A stretch of DNA of 64,000 nt from Pirellulaceae bacterium (GCA_020852965.1 JADYZV010000003.1:37968-101967), one strand, 5' to 3'. Counted from the first letter of the stretch, positions 37,601 to 45,828 are shown. The notes: generated by a model not told the origin, from the letters alone. Program-made: numbers and translations.

Positions 37601-38762
37601 CGGCACTCAGAACTACCTCGGTATAGCACTGAGTATGCAGCAGAAGACAGACGAGGCGATCACCGCTTACGGCAGGGCGATCGAACTCGATCCGAAATGC
37701 ACGAACGCGTGCAATAACCTCAGTACCCTTCTGAAGGAGCTCAAGAGGCCGGACGAAGTTATCGCCGCACATCGCAGGGCCATGAAATTCGCCCCGAAGT
37801 TCGCTGCAGATTATTTAAGCCGCGGCTCGATACTTTGGCGTGAAAACCAGGATGTGAACGGCGCCATCGCCGTCTTCGAGGAAGCTCTACGGCTTCAGCC
37901 CGACAACTACCAGGCGCATTTTGGTTTTGCAGTGGCACTCGTACAGTCCAAACAGTGGGATCGTGCGGCAACCGTCTACGGGGAAGCACTTCAGCAGTTT
38001 GGTGCTCCGCTATGGCCAGGGCCGTGGTACGAGGCGATCCGCTCGGAAGAGCTTTTTGCGCGTTTAACGGCTCAACGACCGAATGACCACCTCCCCTGGA
38101 TCATGCGGGCTCGCCTCGACATCTTGCAGGGCGACTGGAAACGTGCGGAGGCGGACTATGTTCGTGTCAGCGAACTGCTGGCAAGTGGCGCCCAAGATGA
38201 TTTGTTCAGTTACGCCGGACTGCTCTTATTACTGGCAGACCATCCCGGTTATGAGCAGTTCTGCCAGAAATGGGCGGCTCAATTTGGGCCTGACCAGAGT
38301 TCGAAGTACATTATGCCGCGCGCTTGCATTATTAGTCTCCACCCTGTTGTACCGCCTCAACAGCTTGTCGAGAGAGGCAAGAAGCTGGTGCAAGTTCGTC
38401 GAGATGCCCGACATCTCCATGTGCTGAGCCTCGCGCATTACCGCAATGGAGAATTCGATCTGGCGATCGAGTATGCCAAGGAATCGAACGCGGGCAAATG
38501 GCGTGGGAGCGTAAAAGCCCTCAATTGGTTGGCGCTGGCGATGGCCCATCATTGCCTCGGTCAAGCCGACGAGGCGCGCACTTCGCTGGAGCAAGCCCTC
38601 TTTCTGGCCAGTCAGCCAAATCCCGATCAACCGCCCGGAGTGACCTGGCCGAATATGGCACCACACGACGCAGTCGAATTTGAACTCCTGCGCCGCGAAG
38701 CGGAACCGTTACTCAATCCAGTATCTCCGGAATCCGACCCAGCGATGCGAGTAAAGAATTAG
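34605..38762 (+). CDS. Large Ser/Thr kinase with one membrane helix and about 13 TPR repeats
   Basis: Residues ~80-380 are a kinase domain: 'GEGGMGVVFLAEQ', 'RRVALKLIKAGM', 'IIHRDIKPSNVLV', 'KVIDLGVAKATEQ' and 'GTLEYMSPEQAEF'. A single membrane helix ('AAATVLSLALLVAVGAI') follows near residue 415. From about residue 700 there are roughly 13 tetratricopeptide repeats with the classic 'AY.NLG..L..Q...DEAI.AYRKA.EL.P' pattern. ATG 34,605 has GGAG 7 bases upstream. Odd point: the magnesium loop reads DLG, not DFG. It probably works with the ECF factor just upstream. Confidence 0.9.
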   Translation: MNSLSQKAKDIFVELIGNVPPDDWDDRLVEASGGNRELLIRVRALLRAHAEPGSFLEEPAVANQPDATLDQPITEKPGTQIGSYKLLQQLGEGGMGVVFLAEQTEPVQRRVALKLIKAGMDSRQIIARFETEKQALALMDHANIARVLDAGTTKQGRPYFVMELVHGVPITTYCDDNHLAPRERLELFVPVCQAIQHAHQKGIIHRDIKPSNVLVSLYDGKPVPKVIDLGVAKATEQKLTEQTMFTEYGTLVGTLEYMSPEQAEFSALGVDTRSDIFSLGVLLYELLTGSTPLKQERMKGTAYAEILRMIKEEEPPRPSMRLSGSGEVLASISAQRHMEPAKLSKLMRGELDWIVMKCLEKDRNRRYDTANGFAIEIQRYLNDEPVEACPPSAVYRFRKFARRNKGAFAAATVLSLALLVAVGAITGTLGYMARDRSDRQSRIGDRVDLIMHQAEQLERDQMWPEALNAALRAEALIAIEFDLATSEWIERVVHDLKMVARLEELRLEDARIDEQGAKLDEGRPQLYAIAFREFGVDVETLPVEETETRLSARPVLAVAYAAALDDWARTARRRDLDQSKRLWNIASTIDPDPWRVKVRQASTQMDIESLIQLVDDPNTARQPPQSLNLLASSLKLGGQLKLAVVLLERASEVHPDDFWIHFQLMSLNFNIRPARLEEAISHGLVARALRPRSAATWSILSDPLQLIGKFDEANSASRKAIELDSQYPYAYTSLGNVLFRQNQLDGAIEAYRKAIELDPSTAAPYIGLGNVFGTQMKPDEATTAYHKALELNPKYALAYSNLGKVLRDRKQPDEAIAAYRKALELDPQYTLVYRQLGSVLRDQNMLDEAISSYQKALELNPKYATAYSNLGVALSHQHKLDEAIEAFRKLNSTPERQHPTIGLGNVFDKQMKPDEAITAYRKAIELNPKDPLAYSNLGITLQRQKKLNEAIAFYCKASALDPNFFPAYSNLGIALIDQNKQDEAVVAFRKATKLNPQDAGTQNYLGIALSMQQKTDEAITAYGRAIELDPKCTNACNNLSTLLKELKRPDEVIAAHRRAMKFAPKFAADYLSRGSILWRENQDVNGAIAVFEEALRLQPDNYQAHFGFAVALVQSKQWDRAATVYGEALQQFGAPLWPGPWYEAIRSEELFARLTAQRPNDHLPWIMRARLDILQGDWKRAEADYVRVSELLASGAQDDLFSYAGLLLLLADHPGYEQFCQKWAAQFGPDQSSKYIMPRACIISLHPVVPPQQLVERGKKLVQVRRDARHLHVLSLAHYRNGEFDLAIEYAKESNAGKWRGSVKALNWLALAMAHHCLGQADEARTSLEQALFLASQPNPDQPPGVTWPNMAPHDAVEFELLRREAEPLLNPVSPESDPAMRVKN

Positions 38763-38957
38763 CTGATCGCTGCGGTGACCGACCAATACAAAACACGAGT
38801 TCGCAGCTCAGCAAACCGACGATCTCGAACGAAAAACGGCCGGCGAGGCCTTACCGCCAAGCAAACCCTCACCGGCCCGACACCGCCCCGGCGCTTTGTC
38901 TGCGCGCCGGACGCGATGTTTCTATTTTATGCAGACTCATTGAATAGGAACAACCCA

Positions 38958-39977
38958 ATGAGACCCTTGAAACCTTACCGCTGGCTCTCTGTCTTGACGC
39001 TAACCATAGCGCTGCAGACGAGTACCGCTTCGGCCCAGTCGAACGACACACTCAGCTTCAGTGGCGTTTTCCATATGGATCAGTTGTCGGGAGTGGTCGG
39101 TGCCGACCTCGCCGAAGTCTTCGCCCGAAATAACGATCACTCGTGGTCGCTCACGTTGTCCGGCGTCACCTGTTCGAACGATGATGCCTACGATTATGAA
39201 CAGGACATCGAGTATTTTATCACACGCGTGCATGCGGCATCGTTCGACCTCGAGTTTTTCGGTCCCGACGCCGACGTGCTCAATGCGGTGATCAGTGAGC
39301 AGTTGACCGGCAGCAGCTTGGGTGGCGATGTCTTCCTCGAACTGCGGAATATCTACAGCTACGCTGGCTTTTACCCCGGCGGTGCGACGTGGGATTTTGG
39401 ATTGCTGCCCCTGGACGAGTCGACGGGCGTGTCATTCTTTGCCGGAGCCTGGTCGAACTATCTGACCGGAGTCTGGTTCCCCACCGAGGATCGTGTCTTC
39501 AGCTACGGCTACCCGCTCCTCGAGCCGCAGATGATCACGTCTCAAAGAACATCGATCCAAGATTCCCGGCCCGGAAACTCGGGTGCCCTGCGGTCGATCG
39601 GCGACGACCTGGAGATCTCCACGAACGGATCGCCCGTACTCCCACCCACTCTGAATATTGATGACGCGTCTGCCCTGGAAGGAAATCGCGGCACGACGTA
39701 CCTGAACATGCCAGTGACGCTTTCGCGGATCAGCATCGACGTGGTCACCGTGCACTACCAGACGGTCTCCGGCAGCGCGCAAGCGAAGTCGGACTACGCG
39801 TCGGCCAGCGGCACATTGACTTTCCAGCCGGGGCAGACCACACGGACGATCCCGATCGCCATCAAGGGGGACCGGAAACGTGAACCGAATGAGAGTTTCA
39901 ACGTTCTGCTCTCCAATCCCACATGTGCGACGATCGAGGATGCGGTCGCCAGGGTAACCATCCTGAACGACGACTGA
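38958..39977 (+). CDS. Exported protein with C-terminal Calx-beta domain
   Basis: ATG 38,958 (AGGA 9 bases upstream) gives a signal peptide 'WLSVLTLTIALQTSTASAQ'. The middle ~200 residues ('SFSGVFHMDQLSGVVG...') are unrecognised and strand-rich. The last ~100 residues are a Calx-beta calcium-binding domain: 'ALEGNRGTTYLNMPVTLSR', 'VTVHYQTVSGSAQAKSDYAS', 'SGTLTFQPGQTTRTIPI' and 'NESFNVLLSNPTCATIEDAVARVTILNDD'. It is probably cell-surface or secreted. It lies between the kinase and the beta-helix protein on the same strand. Confidence 0.75.
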   Translation: MRPLKPYRWLSVLTLTIALQTSTASAQSNDTLSFSGVFHMDQLSGVVGADLAEVFARNNDHSWSLTLSGVTCSNDDAYDYEQDIEYFITRVHAASFDLEFFGPDADVLNAVISEQLTGSSLGGDVFLELRNIYSYAGFYPGGATWDFGLLPLDESTGVSFFAGAWSNYLTGVWFPTEDRVFSYGYPLLEPQMITSQRTSIQDSRPGNSGALRSIGDDLEISTNGSPVLPPTLNIDDASALEGNRGTTYLNMPVTLSRISIDVVTVHYQTVSGSAQAKSDYASASGTLTFQPGQTTRTIPIAIKGDRKREPNESFNVLLSNPTCATIEDAVARVTILNDD

Positions 39978-40109
39978 AAAATAGAATTCCCTGTCGGCAG
40001 GGCTTGGTGGCTCGAACCTCATGCGAGTACGCGGAGTCCCGGCCGGGCCCAGGATATCTCCTCATCAGCCGTCCCCGACCTTCCCGTCCATCTCTCAAAG
40101 GAACTTCGC

Positions 40110-42239
40110 ATGTCGTTTCAGGCTTTTCTCAACTCCCTTAATCTAATCCCCACACGTCGACAAATTCGTCCAAGACTTCGGGCTTCGCTGCTGCGCGTGG
40201 AGGCCCTGGAACACCGCATTCTTCTCACGACCTACACGGTTCTGAACTTGGCCGACGCCGGCGAAGGTTCCTTGCGGGCAGCCATCCAGGCGGCCGAATT
40301 CAACGTTGGCCCTGACCTTGTCGAGTTCGACATAGGACTGCACGGCACGATTATTCTGACCAGCGGGCAACTGAACATCACCGATGACGTCACCATTGAT
40401 GGTTCGGACGCTGATCAGCTGACCATCAGCGGCAATCAACAGAGCCGCATCTTTGCTGTCAGCAACAGCGCGGCGGTCGCGATCGCCCACTTGACGATCA
40501 CCGATGGCCGCCAGACCGGGGACGGGGGCGGCATCTTGAATACTGGTGGAACGCTTGTCCTCGATCAAATCGTGATGACCCACAATACGGCCGTCGGCGC
40601 CGCCGGAATTCACGGCCAAGGCGGTGCCGTTGCCAATCTCGCCGGCGCGACTCTGAGCATCACCGATTCCCTGTTTTCTCAGAACCAAGCGCTGGGCGGC
40701 ACGAACAGCCAGGGCAATGGCGGCGCCATCGAGAATGTTGCCAGCGACCTCTCCGTCATCCGCAGCGCGTTCATCGGCAATCTGGCTCGCGGCGGCAATG
40801 GCAACGGCAACACCAACACCCGGGCGGGTGCGATCGATAACGAAGCCGGTTCGACCGCGATCATTGCGGACAGTTCTTTCATTGAAAACCAAACGATCGG
40901 TGCCGACGGCGGCACGATCGGCTACGCTCGTGGTGGAGGCATCTACAACAACAACTCCTATGCCGCTGTCACGAACAGTACGTTCACTGGCAACAACGCC
41001 CTGGCGGGTTCCAATAACACGGGCGCCAACCGACTCCTCGGCTTGGCATTCGGCGGCGCAATCGGCAACTCCGACAGGGGGATTCTTGCCATTGCCGGAA
41101 GTGAGTTCGCGAACAACCAAGCCGTTGGAGGTTCGTACAACACAAGTACAGGCGGCATTCGGTACGTCGGCGTCGGTACGGGCGGAGCGCTGCTAAACGC
41201 CGGTAACGCGACGGTCATCGACAGCACGTTTGAGGGCAACCAAGCCCGCGGTGGCAGCGCCAACCAGGGCAGTGGGATCTCCCCTTTCGTTGGAATCGGC
41301 TGGGGAGGCGGGATTGCCACCAGCGGCGGCAATTTTTCAGGCGAACCCACAAATACAACACTGGACAACGTAACGATCCGACACAATTTCGCGATCGGCG
41401 GCGATGGTAATACCGCCGGAACGTTCCTGGGAGACGCTTGGGGTGGCGGCCTTGCGTCGAGTGGAGAAAACTCCGTGGTTCCCGTCTCCGGTGGCAGCAC
41501 AACCACCATCCGCAACAGCTCGATCACTCACAATCAGGTTACTGGTGGTACGGGGAGTGACGCGTACGGAGGCGGCCTCGCGAACCAGTTCGGGGCAATT
41601 CTGTTTGTCAATGACAGCGTGCTGAGCCACAACAAAGCACAGGGCGGGCAAGGCGGCGAAGGACTTGGGGGCGGACTCTACAATGGCGAAGCCTCCAACC
41701 ACCCCTCGAACCTCGGCGACTCGGCCGTCCTGACCATAGTGAGCAGTGACATCAGCCACAACAAAGCTCTCGGGGGTGCCGCCAGGGCCGGCGGTGGCAG
41801 CGCCGGCGTCGGAGCGGGCGGCGGTCTGTGGAACGGCGGCAGCCTTATCCTTATTGGAAGTAGCGTGGCCCGAAACGCGGCCATGGGCGGTGATGGCGAA
41901 GCGAGCGCCGTCAGCGGCGACGGTCTGGGTGGCGGACTTTACGTTGGAGGCAGCGGTGCCACGTTCATTTTCGATTCGTCCATAAGCCACAACCGAGCAC
42001 TGGGCGGTGAGGGAAGCATTGGCGGCAACGGCTTCGGCGGCGGCGCGTACGTCGAAGTCACATCGTCACTTCATCTCCGTCACAGCGTCGTCACGAATAA
42101 CCATGCCAACGGCTGCAGAGGTGGCGATGGTATTGGTGGTGGCGTCTTCAATCGTGGATATCTCGACCTCGACGTGCTCGACTCGATCTACAAGAACCAC
42201 GCCTCAACAAGCGATGACCAGATCTTCGATCTCTTCTGA
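40110..42239 (+). CDS. Secreted right-handed beta-helix protein with LEPR-XLL-like motif
   Basis: The N-terminus contains 'LLRVEALEHRILLT', close to the LEPR-XLL motif of planctomycete surface proteins. It is followed by 'LADAGEGSLRAAIQAAE' and 'GTIILTSGQLNITDDVTIDGS', typical of Pmp/CSLREA-type beta-helix proteins. The rest is ~20 glycine-rich turns of form 'GG(A/G)I.N....L.I..S....N.A.GG', ending without an autotransporter barrel. Function may be surface adhesion or polysaccharide binding. Neighbouring exported Calx-beta protein and kinase may form one locus. Confidence 0.75.
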   Translation: MSFQAFLNSLNLIPTRRQIRPRLRASLLRVEALEHRILLTTYTVLNLADAGEGSLRAAIQAAEFNVGPDLVEFDIGLHGTIILTSGQLNITDDVTIDGSDADQLTISGNQQSRIFAVSNSAAVAIAHLTITDGRQTGDGGGILNTGGTLVLDQIVMTHNTAVGAAGIHGQGGAVANLAGATLSITDSLFSQNQALGGTNSQGNGGAIENVASDLSVIRSAFIGNLARGGNGNGNTNTRAGAIDNEAGSTAIIADSSFIENQTIGADGGTIGYARGGGIYNNNSYAAVTNSTFTGNNALAGSNNTGANRLLGLAFGGAIGNSDRGILAIAGSEFANNQAVGGSYNTSTGGIRYVGVGTGGALLNAGNATVIDSTFEGNQARGGSANQGSGISPFVGIGWGGGIATSGGNFSGEPTNTTLDNVTIRHNFAIGGDGNTAGTFLGDAWGGGLASSGENSVVPVSGGSTTTIRNSSITHNQVTGGTGSDAYGGGLANQFGAILFVNDSVLSHNKAQGGQGGEGLGGGLYNGEASNHPSNLGDSAVLTIVSSDISHNKALGGAARAGGGSAGVGAGGGLWNGGSLILIGSSVARNAAMGGDGEASAVSGDGLGGGLYVGGSGATFIFDSSISHNRALGGEGSIGGNGFGGGAYVEVTSSLHLRHSVVTNNHANGCRGGDGIGGGVFNRGYLDLDVLDSIYKNHASTSDDQIFDLF

Positions 42240-42800
42240 TAGACGCGCGAGTCAATGGCCAATTGCCGAGATGTGGCAACGGTCGAATGTGGTAACTACC
42301 GAAGCTCCAAGTTCCGGTGGACGGTGGGAGACTCGTCGCCAGTGTCGTCATTTCGACAGCGCGGAGGAGTCGATTCTAGGCCGCCCGCTACTGCGGTTGC
42401 GCGCTCAGGACGAACCGTCCTGGGTGCTCGAGTGCGAGATCGGGGCAAGCGAGCACAAGAACCTTGGCGATGATCTGTGCTCTGGTACCACAGGGGATGC
42501 GGCCGGCGACGACAAAGAATTGGCTGGAATAACGAGAGACGCGAGAATCGGGCAGTAATCGTTAAGCCTTCCGGCCGCGAACATATGGTCGACGCCGGTT
42601 GACTCGCTCTCTTGGCGCTCACGCTTGAGCAAGGGCTCACGCCAGCTTGCAGCTGTCATTCGCCATGCAAACTCGCTACCGCTTCCGCCGATCGATCCAA
42701 CCTGCGGCTGAACAATTATATTCCTATCGGTACGCCCGGCAGATATCTCTGCCATTGGTTTGCTGCCCCATCTATTTCCGCCCAATCGTGCCAACATCGA

Positions 42801-42909
42801 GGTGAAAGGCACCAGTCGCTGAAAGCTATCGCGGGCAAGCTCACGCCAGGCTGCGCCCGTCATTCGCCTGCTAATCCGCTACCGCTTCCATCGACTGGCA
42901 CCTTTCACC
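42801..42909. repeat. MITE-like 109-base element with 18-base inverted ends
   Basis: The left end GGTGAAAGGCACCAGTCG and the right end CGACTGGCACCTTTCACC are inverted with two mismatches. The interior shares text with a second segment at ~42,640-42,700. No coding capacity. Confidence 0.65.
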
Positions 42910-42925
42910 TTGTTTGGATTGTCTC

Positions 42926-42980
42926 GTTTTTGTCTCAAGCAGTCTTGCACGGTTTGTGAAAGACCGCTTGAAACAAAAAC
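42926..42980. repeat. Long hairpin, 21-bp stem
   Basis: GTTTTTGTCTCAAGCAGTCTT (read as two arms of 21 bases, 42,926-42,946 and 42,960-42,980) is inverted with only two mismatches around a 13-base loop. It could be a terminator, an insertion-sequence scar or a recognition site for a transfer or replication protein. Confidence 0.6.
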
Positions 42981-43038
42981 ATGTCGCAGGCGGTCACTGA
43001 GAAAACATCGGCACTCAGTGCCAAACAATAGGTGACAC

Positions 43039-43359
43039 ATGGACAAAAAAACAAACTTTTATCCCGATTACACGCCAACCATTGTGATACATGGAGCACG
43101 TTTCAACCTGGGACAACTTTTTACCACACCCGGCGCTTTGGAAGCGCTCAGCAAGCCCGAAATGCTCACTATGCTTCAGCGTCACGCAAAAGGGGACTGG
43201 GGCGATTGCTGCCCGCAGGATTGGCAAAGCAATGACGAGGCACTTGTACACGGTACCAGACTATTCTCCGTCTATCATAATTCGAAAAGGGAAAAAATCT
43301 GGTTGATCACGGAGGCAGATCGTAGCGTGACCACCTTCTTGCTTCCGTCAGAGTACTAG
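43039..43359 (+). CDS. Small conserved mobile-element protein of unknown function
   Basis: A 106-residue protein. The pattern 'FNLGQLFTTPGALEAL', 'HAKGDWGDCCPQDWQSNDEAL', 'GTRLFSVYHN' and 'KIWLITEADRSVTTFLLPSEY' matches, from memory, a ~95-residue family common on plasmids and integrative elements, sometimes mis-annotated as a restriction subunit. Function is unknown. It starts at ATG 43,039 with AGGTGA upstream. It faces the minus-strand operon ending near 43,935. Confidence 0.75.
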   Translation: MDKKTNFYPDYTPTIVIHGARFNLGQLFTTPGALEALSKPEMLTMLQRHAKGDWGDCCPQDWQSNDEALVHGTRLFSVYHNSKREKIWLITEADRSVTTFLLPSEY

Positions 43360-43379
43360 GGATGAGTGGAGCAAGCCAA

Positions 43380-43397
43380 GCCGGGCGAATGCCCGGC
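43380..43397. repeat. Perfect hairpin GCCGGGC-GAAT-GCCCGGC
   Basis: A 7-bp GC stem with a GAAT loop, 21 bases after the preceding gene. No T run follows, so it is a weak terminator candidate at best. Confidence 0.5.
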
Positions 43398-43488
43398 CCT
43401 GGACCGCCAAGAGCCAGATGAGTTATCTTACGAGCCGTGGGCTCGCAAGATCCACTGCGCGGATTGCCGCCAGGTTTCGGTATGAACC

Positions 43489-43528
43489 AAAAAAACGAGA
43501 GGCGCCTCCGCAGGGGGCGTCTCTCGTT
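43489..43528 (-). terminator. Rho-independent terminator for the minus-strand small-gene operon
   Basis: AACGAGAGGCGCC (43,494-43,506) pairs with GGCGTCTCTCGTT (43,516-43,528) with one mismatch. On the minus strand the stem is followed by T7. It lies ~400 bases past the end of the last minus-strand gene. Confidence 0.75.
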
Positions 43529-43692
43529 CGGGTAAACACAATAGGTGAAGCGCGGGTTGAATCCCTGCGCTTTAATGACCCCCTGTTTCTATCGCGTGAC
43601 GCAGTGAAATTGCAAGTGCTGCTATAGCAAAAGTGCTTCAAGCGGTAGCAACCTATCGCGGCGCCGCTGTACGCGGCTTGGCCTGTACGGCT

Positions 43693-43850
43693 GGGCATGA
43701 CCGGCCCTGGGGCCGGTGCATGCCGCGGCCTGTACGGCCGCTCGGCTCGCTAGGACGTTCGCCGGCGTTCGAGCCAGCTGGGGCTGGCTGCAAACGCTGC
43801 CGGCCTCCGCTGAACGCTCCGGCCTCTTTCGGCGGGCTGAACGCCCGCCG
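43693..43850. repeat. Cluster of four GC-rich perfect hairpins
   Basis: Four consecutive stems: GGCATGaCCGGCCC/GGGCCGGtGCATGCC (43,694-43,724), GCGGCC/GGCCGC (43,725-43,741), AGCCAGC/GCTGGCT (43,772-43,789) and CGGCGGGC/GCCCGCCG (43,830-43,850). The stretch is far richer in G+C than its surroundings and has no supported gene. Confidence 0.7.
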
Positions 43851-43934
43851 GGGGCGCATTGCGTGACGTTTGGTACACCGCTGCGATGTGGACTTTGGGG
43901 ATTGTCCCAAGCCGCCACCAGCGGTTTCGAGCTC

Positions 43935-44243
43935 CTACAGGGGCAGCAAGCCTTCGTTCTTGATTCGCTGGACTTCGTCATGGGAAATCATCCATTCCTT
44001 GCTCAGCCCGCGGCCACAAGCACGCTTCTCGGCGAGGATACGGCCGAGTCGACACCATTCTCGCACGGTGAACTCAGCTTTTCCAAGCAAGACAGCAACT
44101 TCGGAGGTCGAGTAGAACTCGCGTGGCGCCGCCCATTGCCCAAGTATCGACTCAAGCATCCCTTCGATTCTCAAAAGCCGTTCTTTAAGTTCATCTTCTG
44201 ACACTTGGGCGCGATCCTTTCCAATCTTCGAGACGGTCGGCAA
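43935..44243 (-). CDS. Excisionase/AlpA-like helix-turn-helix protein
   Basis: A 102-residue protein. A short coiled N-terminus is followed by a MerR-like winged helix: 'FYSTSEVAVLLGKAEFTVREWCRLGRI' and 'WMISHDEVQRIKNEG'. Such proteins act as recombination directionality factors or small regulators in integrative elements. The apparent start is TTG 44,243, 11 bases after the methyltransferase stop; an internal ATG at 44,159 is possible. It could assist excision by the integrase at 30.8 kb, but this is inference. Confidence 0.7.
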   Translation of the reverse strand: MPTVSKIGKDRAQVSEDELKERLLRIEGMLESILGQWAAPREFYSTSEVAVLLGKAEFTVREWCRLGRILAEKRACGRGLSKEWMISHDEVQRIKNEGLLPL

Positions 44244-44253
44244 GACAGTCGAA

Positions 44254-44844
44254 TTAAAACAACCGGCGCTCTACCTGGTTACCGTAGATTGTCCATGCTG
44301 TACTGGGATGCTCCACGCGACCGTAGACTTCGAGATACGGACCGGGACTGACCTGCTCGATCAGCTCGCGAAAGCAATACGGTTTACTACTGTGCCTCGA
44401 GCGGCGGGCCTCACGCCAGCTCGGTACATCATTACGACCGAAAGGGAGTCGTCCGCGAATGGCAAACAACAGGAACTCGTGAGAGACCCGCCAGTAATTG
44501 CCCATGCCAATCGTCGGTTTAACCCAAACCATGCACGACTTGTACTCAAATCCCCAGGCCCGTATGACCGTGAACGCGTCCTCAAGAAACGCGTTGGTGG
44601 TCCATAAATGCAAATGGGCGTTATCGTCAGCAATCCGAATGATGGGTTCATCACAGATTTGCTCGAGAGTCATTGTTGGATAGTGATTCTCGGCAGCGCC
44701 GCGCGACGCGGTATTTGCATAGCGCCAGGGCGGATCGGCAACAACGGTGGGAAATCGGTAGCCCGATGCAGCTAAGCAGTGGAGATCGCCGACGATGCTT
44801 GGGCGGTTGACGCAGTTGAGTCTCAGCTCGCTATCGAAACTCAT
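44254..44844 (-). CDS. MT-A70 family adenine methyltransferase
   Basis: A 196-residue N6-adenine methyltransferase with the catalytic 'VVADPPWRY' (DPPW), a SAM-related 'YLEVYGRVEHPSTAWTIYG' segment and 'MVWVKPTIGMGNYWRVSHEFLLFAIRG' between them. From ATG 44,844 it overlaps the upstream gene by four bases (ATGA), implying coupled translation. No restriction endonuclease is adjacent, so it is probably an orphan protecting the element or modifying host DNA. Confidence 0.85.
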   Translation of the reverse strand: MSFDSELRLNCVNRPSIVGDLHCLAASGYRFPTVVADPPWRYANTASRGAAENHYPTMTLEQICDEPIIRIADDNAHLHLWTTNAFLEDAFTVIRAWGFEYKSCMVWVKPTIGMGNYWRVSHEFLLFAIRGRLPFGRNDVPSWREARRSRHSSKPYCFRELIEQVSPGPYLEVYGRVEHPSTAWTIYGNQVERRLF

Positions 44845-45068
44845 TGCTGCTCGCCACCCTGATTGAGAATCCAAGTGTGAGCCTTATCCAACAGCAAGCG
44901 AACCAAGGGAATATCGTCGCGACCCAACCGAGTGGACTCCTTCCACTGATCGCCATTTCGAAATAACCGCACGACGGTCAGCGAAAATCGCACTCCGTTC
45001 TTTGTCTTCCGTTGCCAAATGCGCACCTTGATCAGGCCGCGACGTATTTCAAAAACAGGCTCAGCCAT
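44841..45068 (-). CDS. Small conserved protein, paralogue of the 45.4 kb gene
   Basis: A 75-residue protein from ATG 45,068: 'VFEIRRGLIKVRIWQRKTKNGVRFSL', 'VVRLFRNGDQWKESTRLGRDDIPLV'. It aligns along its length with the protein at 45,374-45,631 (both: E-I..G.I....W....G..F....RL.R.G.QWK.....RDD.PLV). The family is common in planctomycete mobile regions but without known function. It overlaps its upstream neighbour by 8 bases. Confidence 0.75.
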   Translation of the reverse strand: MAEPVFEIRRGLIKVRIWQRKTKNGVRFSLTVVRLFRNGDQWKESTRLGRDDIPLVRLLLDKAHTWILNQGGEQQ

Positions 45069-45384
45069 CGGATTCGGTACTCCATTTCCGGGTAACACCA
45101 TCCAACTCATCAGCCAGTTCAAACAGTTCTGCACGCGTGCCGTCCGTGAGCCACCCATCGTCTGCAATGGTGAAGGCAAGTACTTGGCAGAGTTTGACTA
45201 GGTTGCGAAGATCGGTCGGGCGAAGCACATGCGTGGCTTGCATGTCCCCAGCAAGACGAAAGGCGTTAAATTCGTAGTTTGATTCGTCTGTCGTGTTGTC
45301 TAGACGCCGTAGGTGTGAAACGAGCTCGCCCGCGCCAAGCACGGCGATTGGACATCGCGACTTCGTAGGTCGATCAGGGATCAT
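45061..45384 (-). CDS. Hypothetical protein between two paralogues
   Basis: A 107-residue soluble protein from ATG 45,384 ('MIPDRPTKSRCPIAVLGAGE'). It is helical and acidic, with no recognised domain. It overlaps the upstream gene by 11 bases and the downstream gene by 8, so it is surely part of the same translation-coupled operon. Confidence 0.65.
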   Translation of the reverse strand: MIPDRPTKSRCPIAVLGAGELVSHLRRLDNTTDESNYEFNAFRLAGDMQATHVLRPTDLRNLVKLCQVLAFTIADDGWLTDGTRAELFELADELDGVTRKWSTESDG

Positions 45385-45631
45385 CGTATTGGCCTCCGCT
45401 GCTTTCACCGTTTTCCCAAATCCAGGCGTAGGCCATCTCTGCTGCCTTGGAAACCAAGGGCAGGTCATCTCGTCTCATTGACGATGTGGTTTTCCATTGT
45501 TCGCCGTCTCGATACAGCCGTGAAATGGATACGTTGAACCAAGCCGCGCGACCCACCATGGTGTTGCGCCAAATGGCTGCTTGGATGCAGCCCAACTTGA
45601 TCTCGTGAACAGGACGCATACGAGATGCCAT
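45374..45631 (-). CDS. Small conserved protein, paralogue of the 44.8 kb gene
   Basis: An 85-residue protein from ATG 45,631 (or 45,619): 'VHEIKLGCIQAAIWRNTMVGRAAWFNV', 'ISRLYRDGEQWKTTSSMRRDDLPLV'. It is clearly homologous to the protein encoded at 44,841. A duplication within one operon suggests two subunits of one complex or a pair with divided roles. No known activity. Confidence 0.75.
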   Translation of the reverse strand: MASRMRPVHEIKLGCIQAAIWRNTMVGRAAWFNVSISRLYRDGEQWKTTSSMRRDDLPLVSKAAEMAYAWIWENGESSGGQYDDP

Positions 45632-45828
45632 CGAATCTCTCAGATGTTGGTACTCAATAGGTAAAAATCTCAGACCACTGTTGGTCTTCAACAATTTTCA
45701 CCGCTGGTGCCCAGACTCGAAGCCGATGCTGGGGGCATTCTGTGATCAAGAATTGAGTCCCGCGCCAGAACAAGCGTTGACGATTCCGACGTAAATTGCG
45801 AGCTCGGCACTGAAAACCCTACGCCAAC

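Larger units (their letters stand above)
42240..43038. other. Gene-free stretch with repeats and hairpins
   Basis: About 800 bases with no supported gene. It contains an imperfect direct repeat (GCTCACGCCAGcTTGC... near 42,640 and GCTCACGCCAGgCTGC... near 42,839), a MITE-like element, a long hairpin and a small CACTGAG/CTCAGTG stem at 42,995-43,020. Confidence 0.5.

Noticed and set aside
36543..37772. 409-residue minus-strand frame opposite the TPR kinase
   Set aside because: It mirrors the repetitive TPR codons and has no start or domain support; the plus-strand TPR pattern is unmistakable.
40143..41120. 325-residue minus-strand frame opposite the beta-helix protein
   Set aside because: It is explained by the glycine-rich repeats of the plus-strand gene.
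42405..42863. 152-residue minus-strand frame in the 42.2-43.0 kb gap
   Set aside because: It runs through two imperfect copies of a repeat and has no ribosome site or recognised domain.
43716..44201. 161-residue plus-strand frame over the hairpin array
   Set aside because: It covers the hairpin stems and the antisense of the excisionase-like gene; composition is not protein-like.
44254..44844. MT-A70 methyltransferase as part of a restriction-modification system
   Set aside because: No nuclease gene is adjacent; the gene is coupled to small proteins of unknown function instead.
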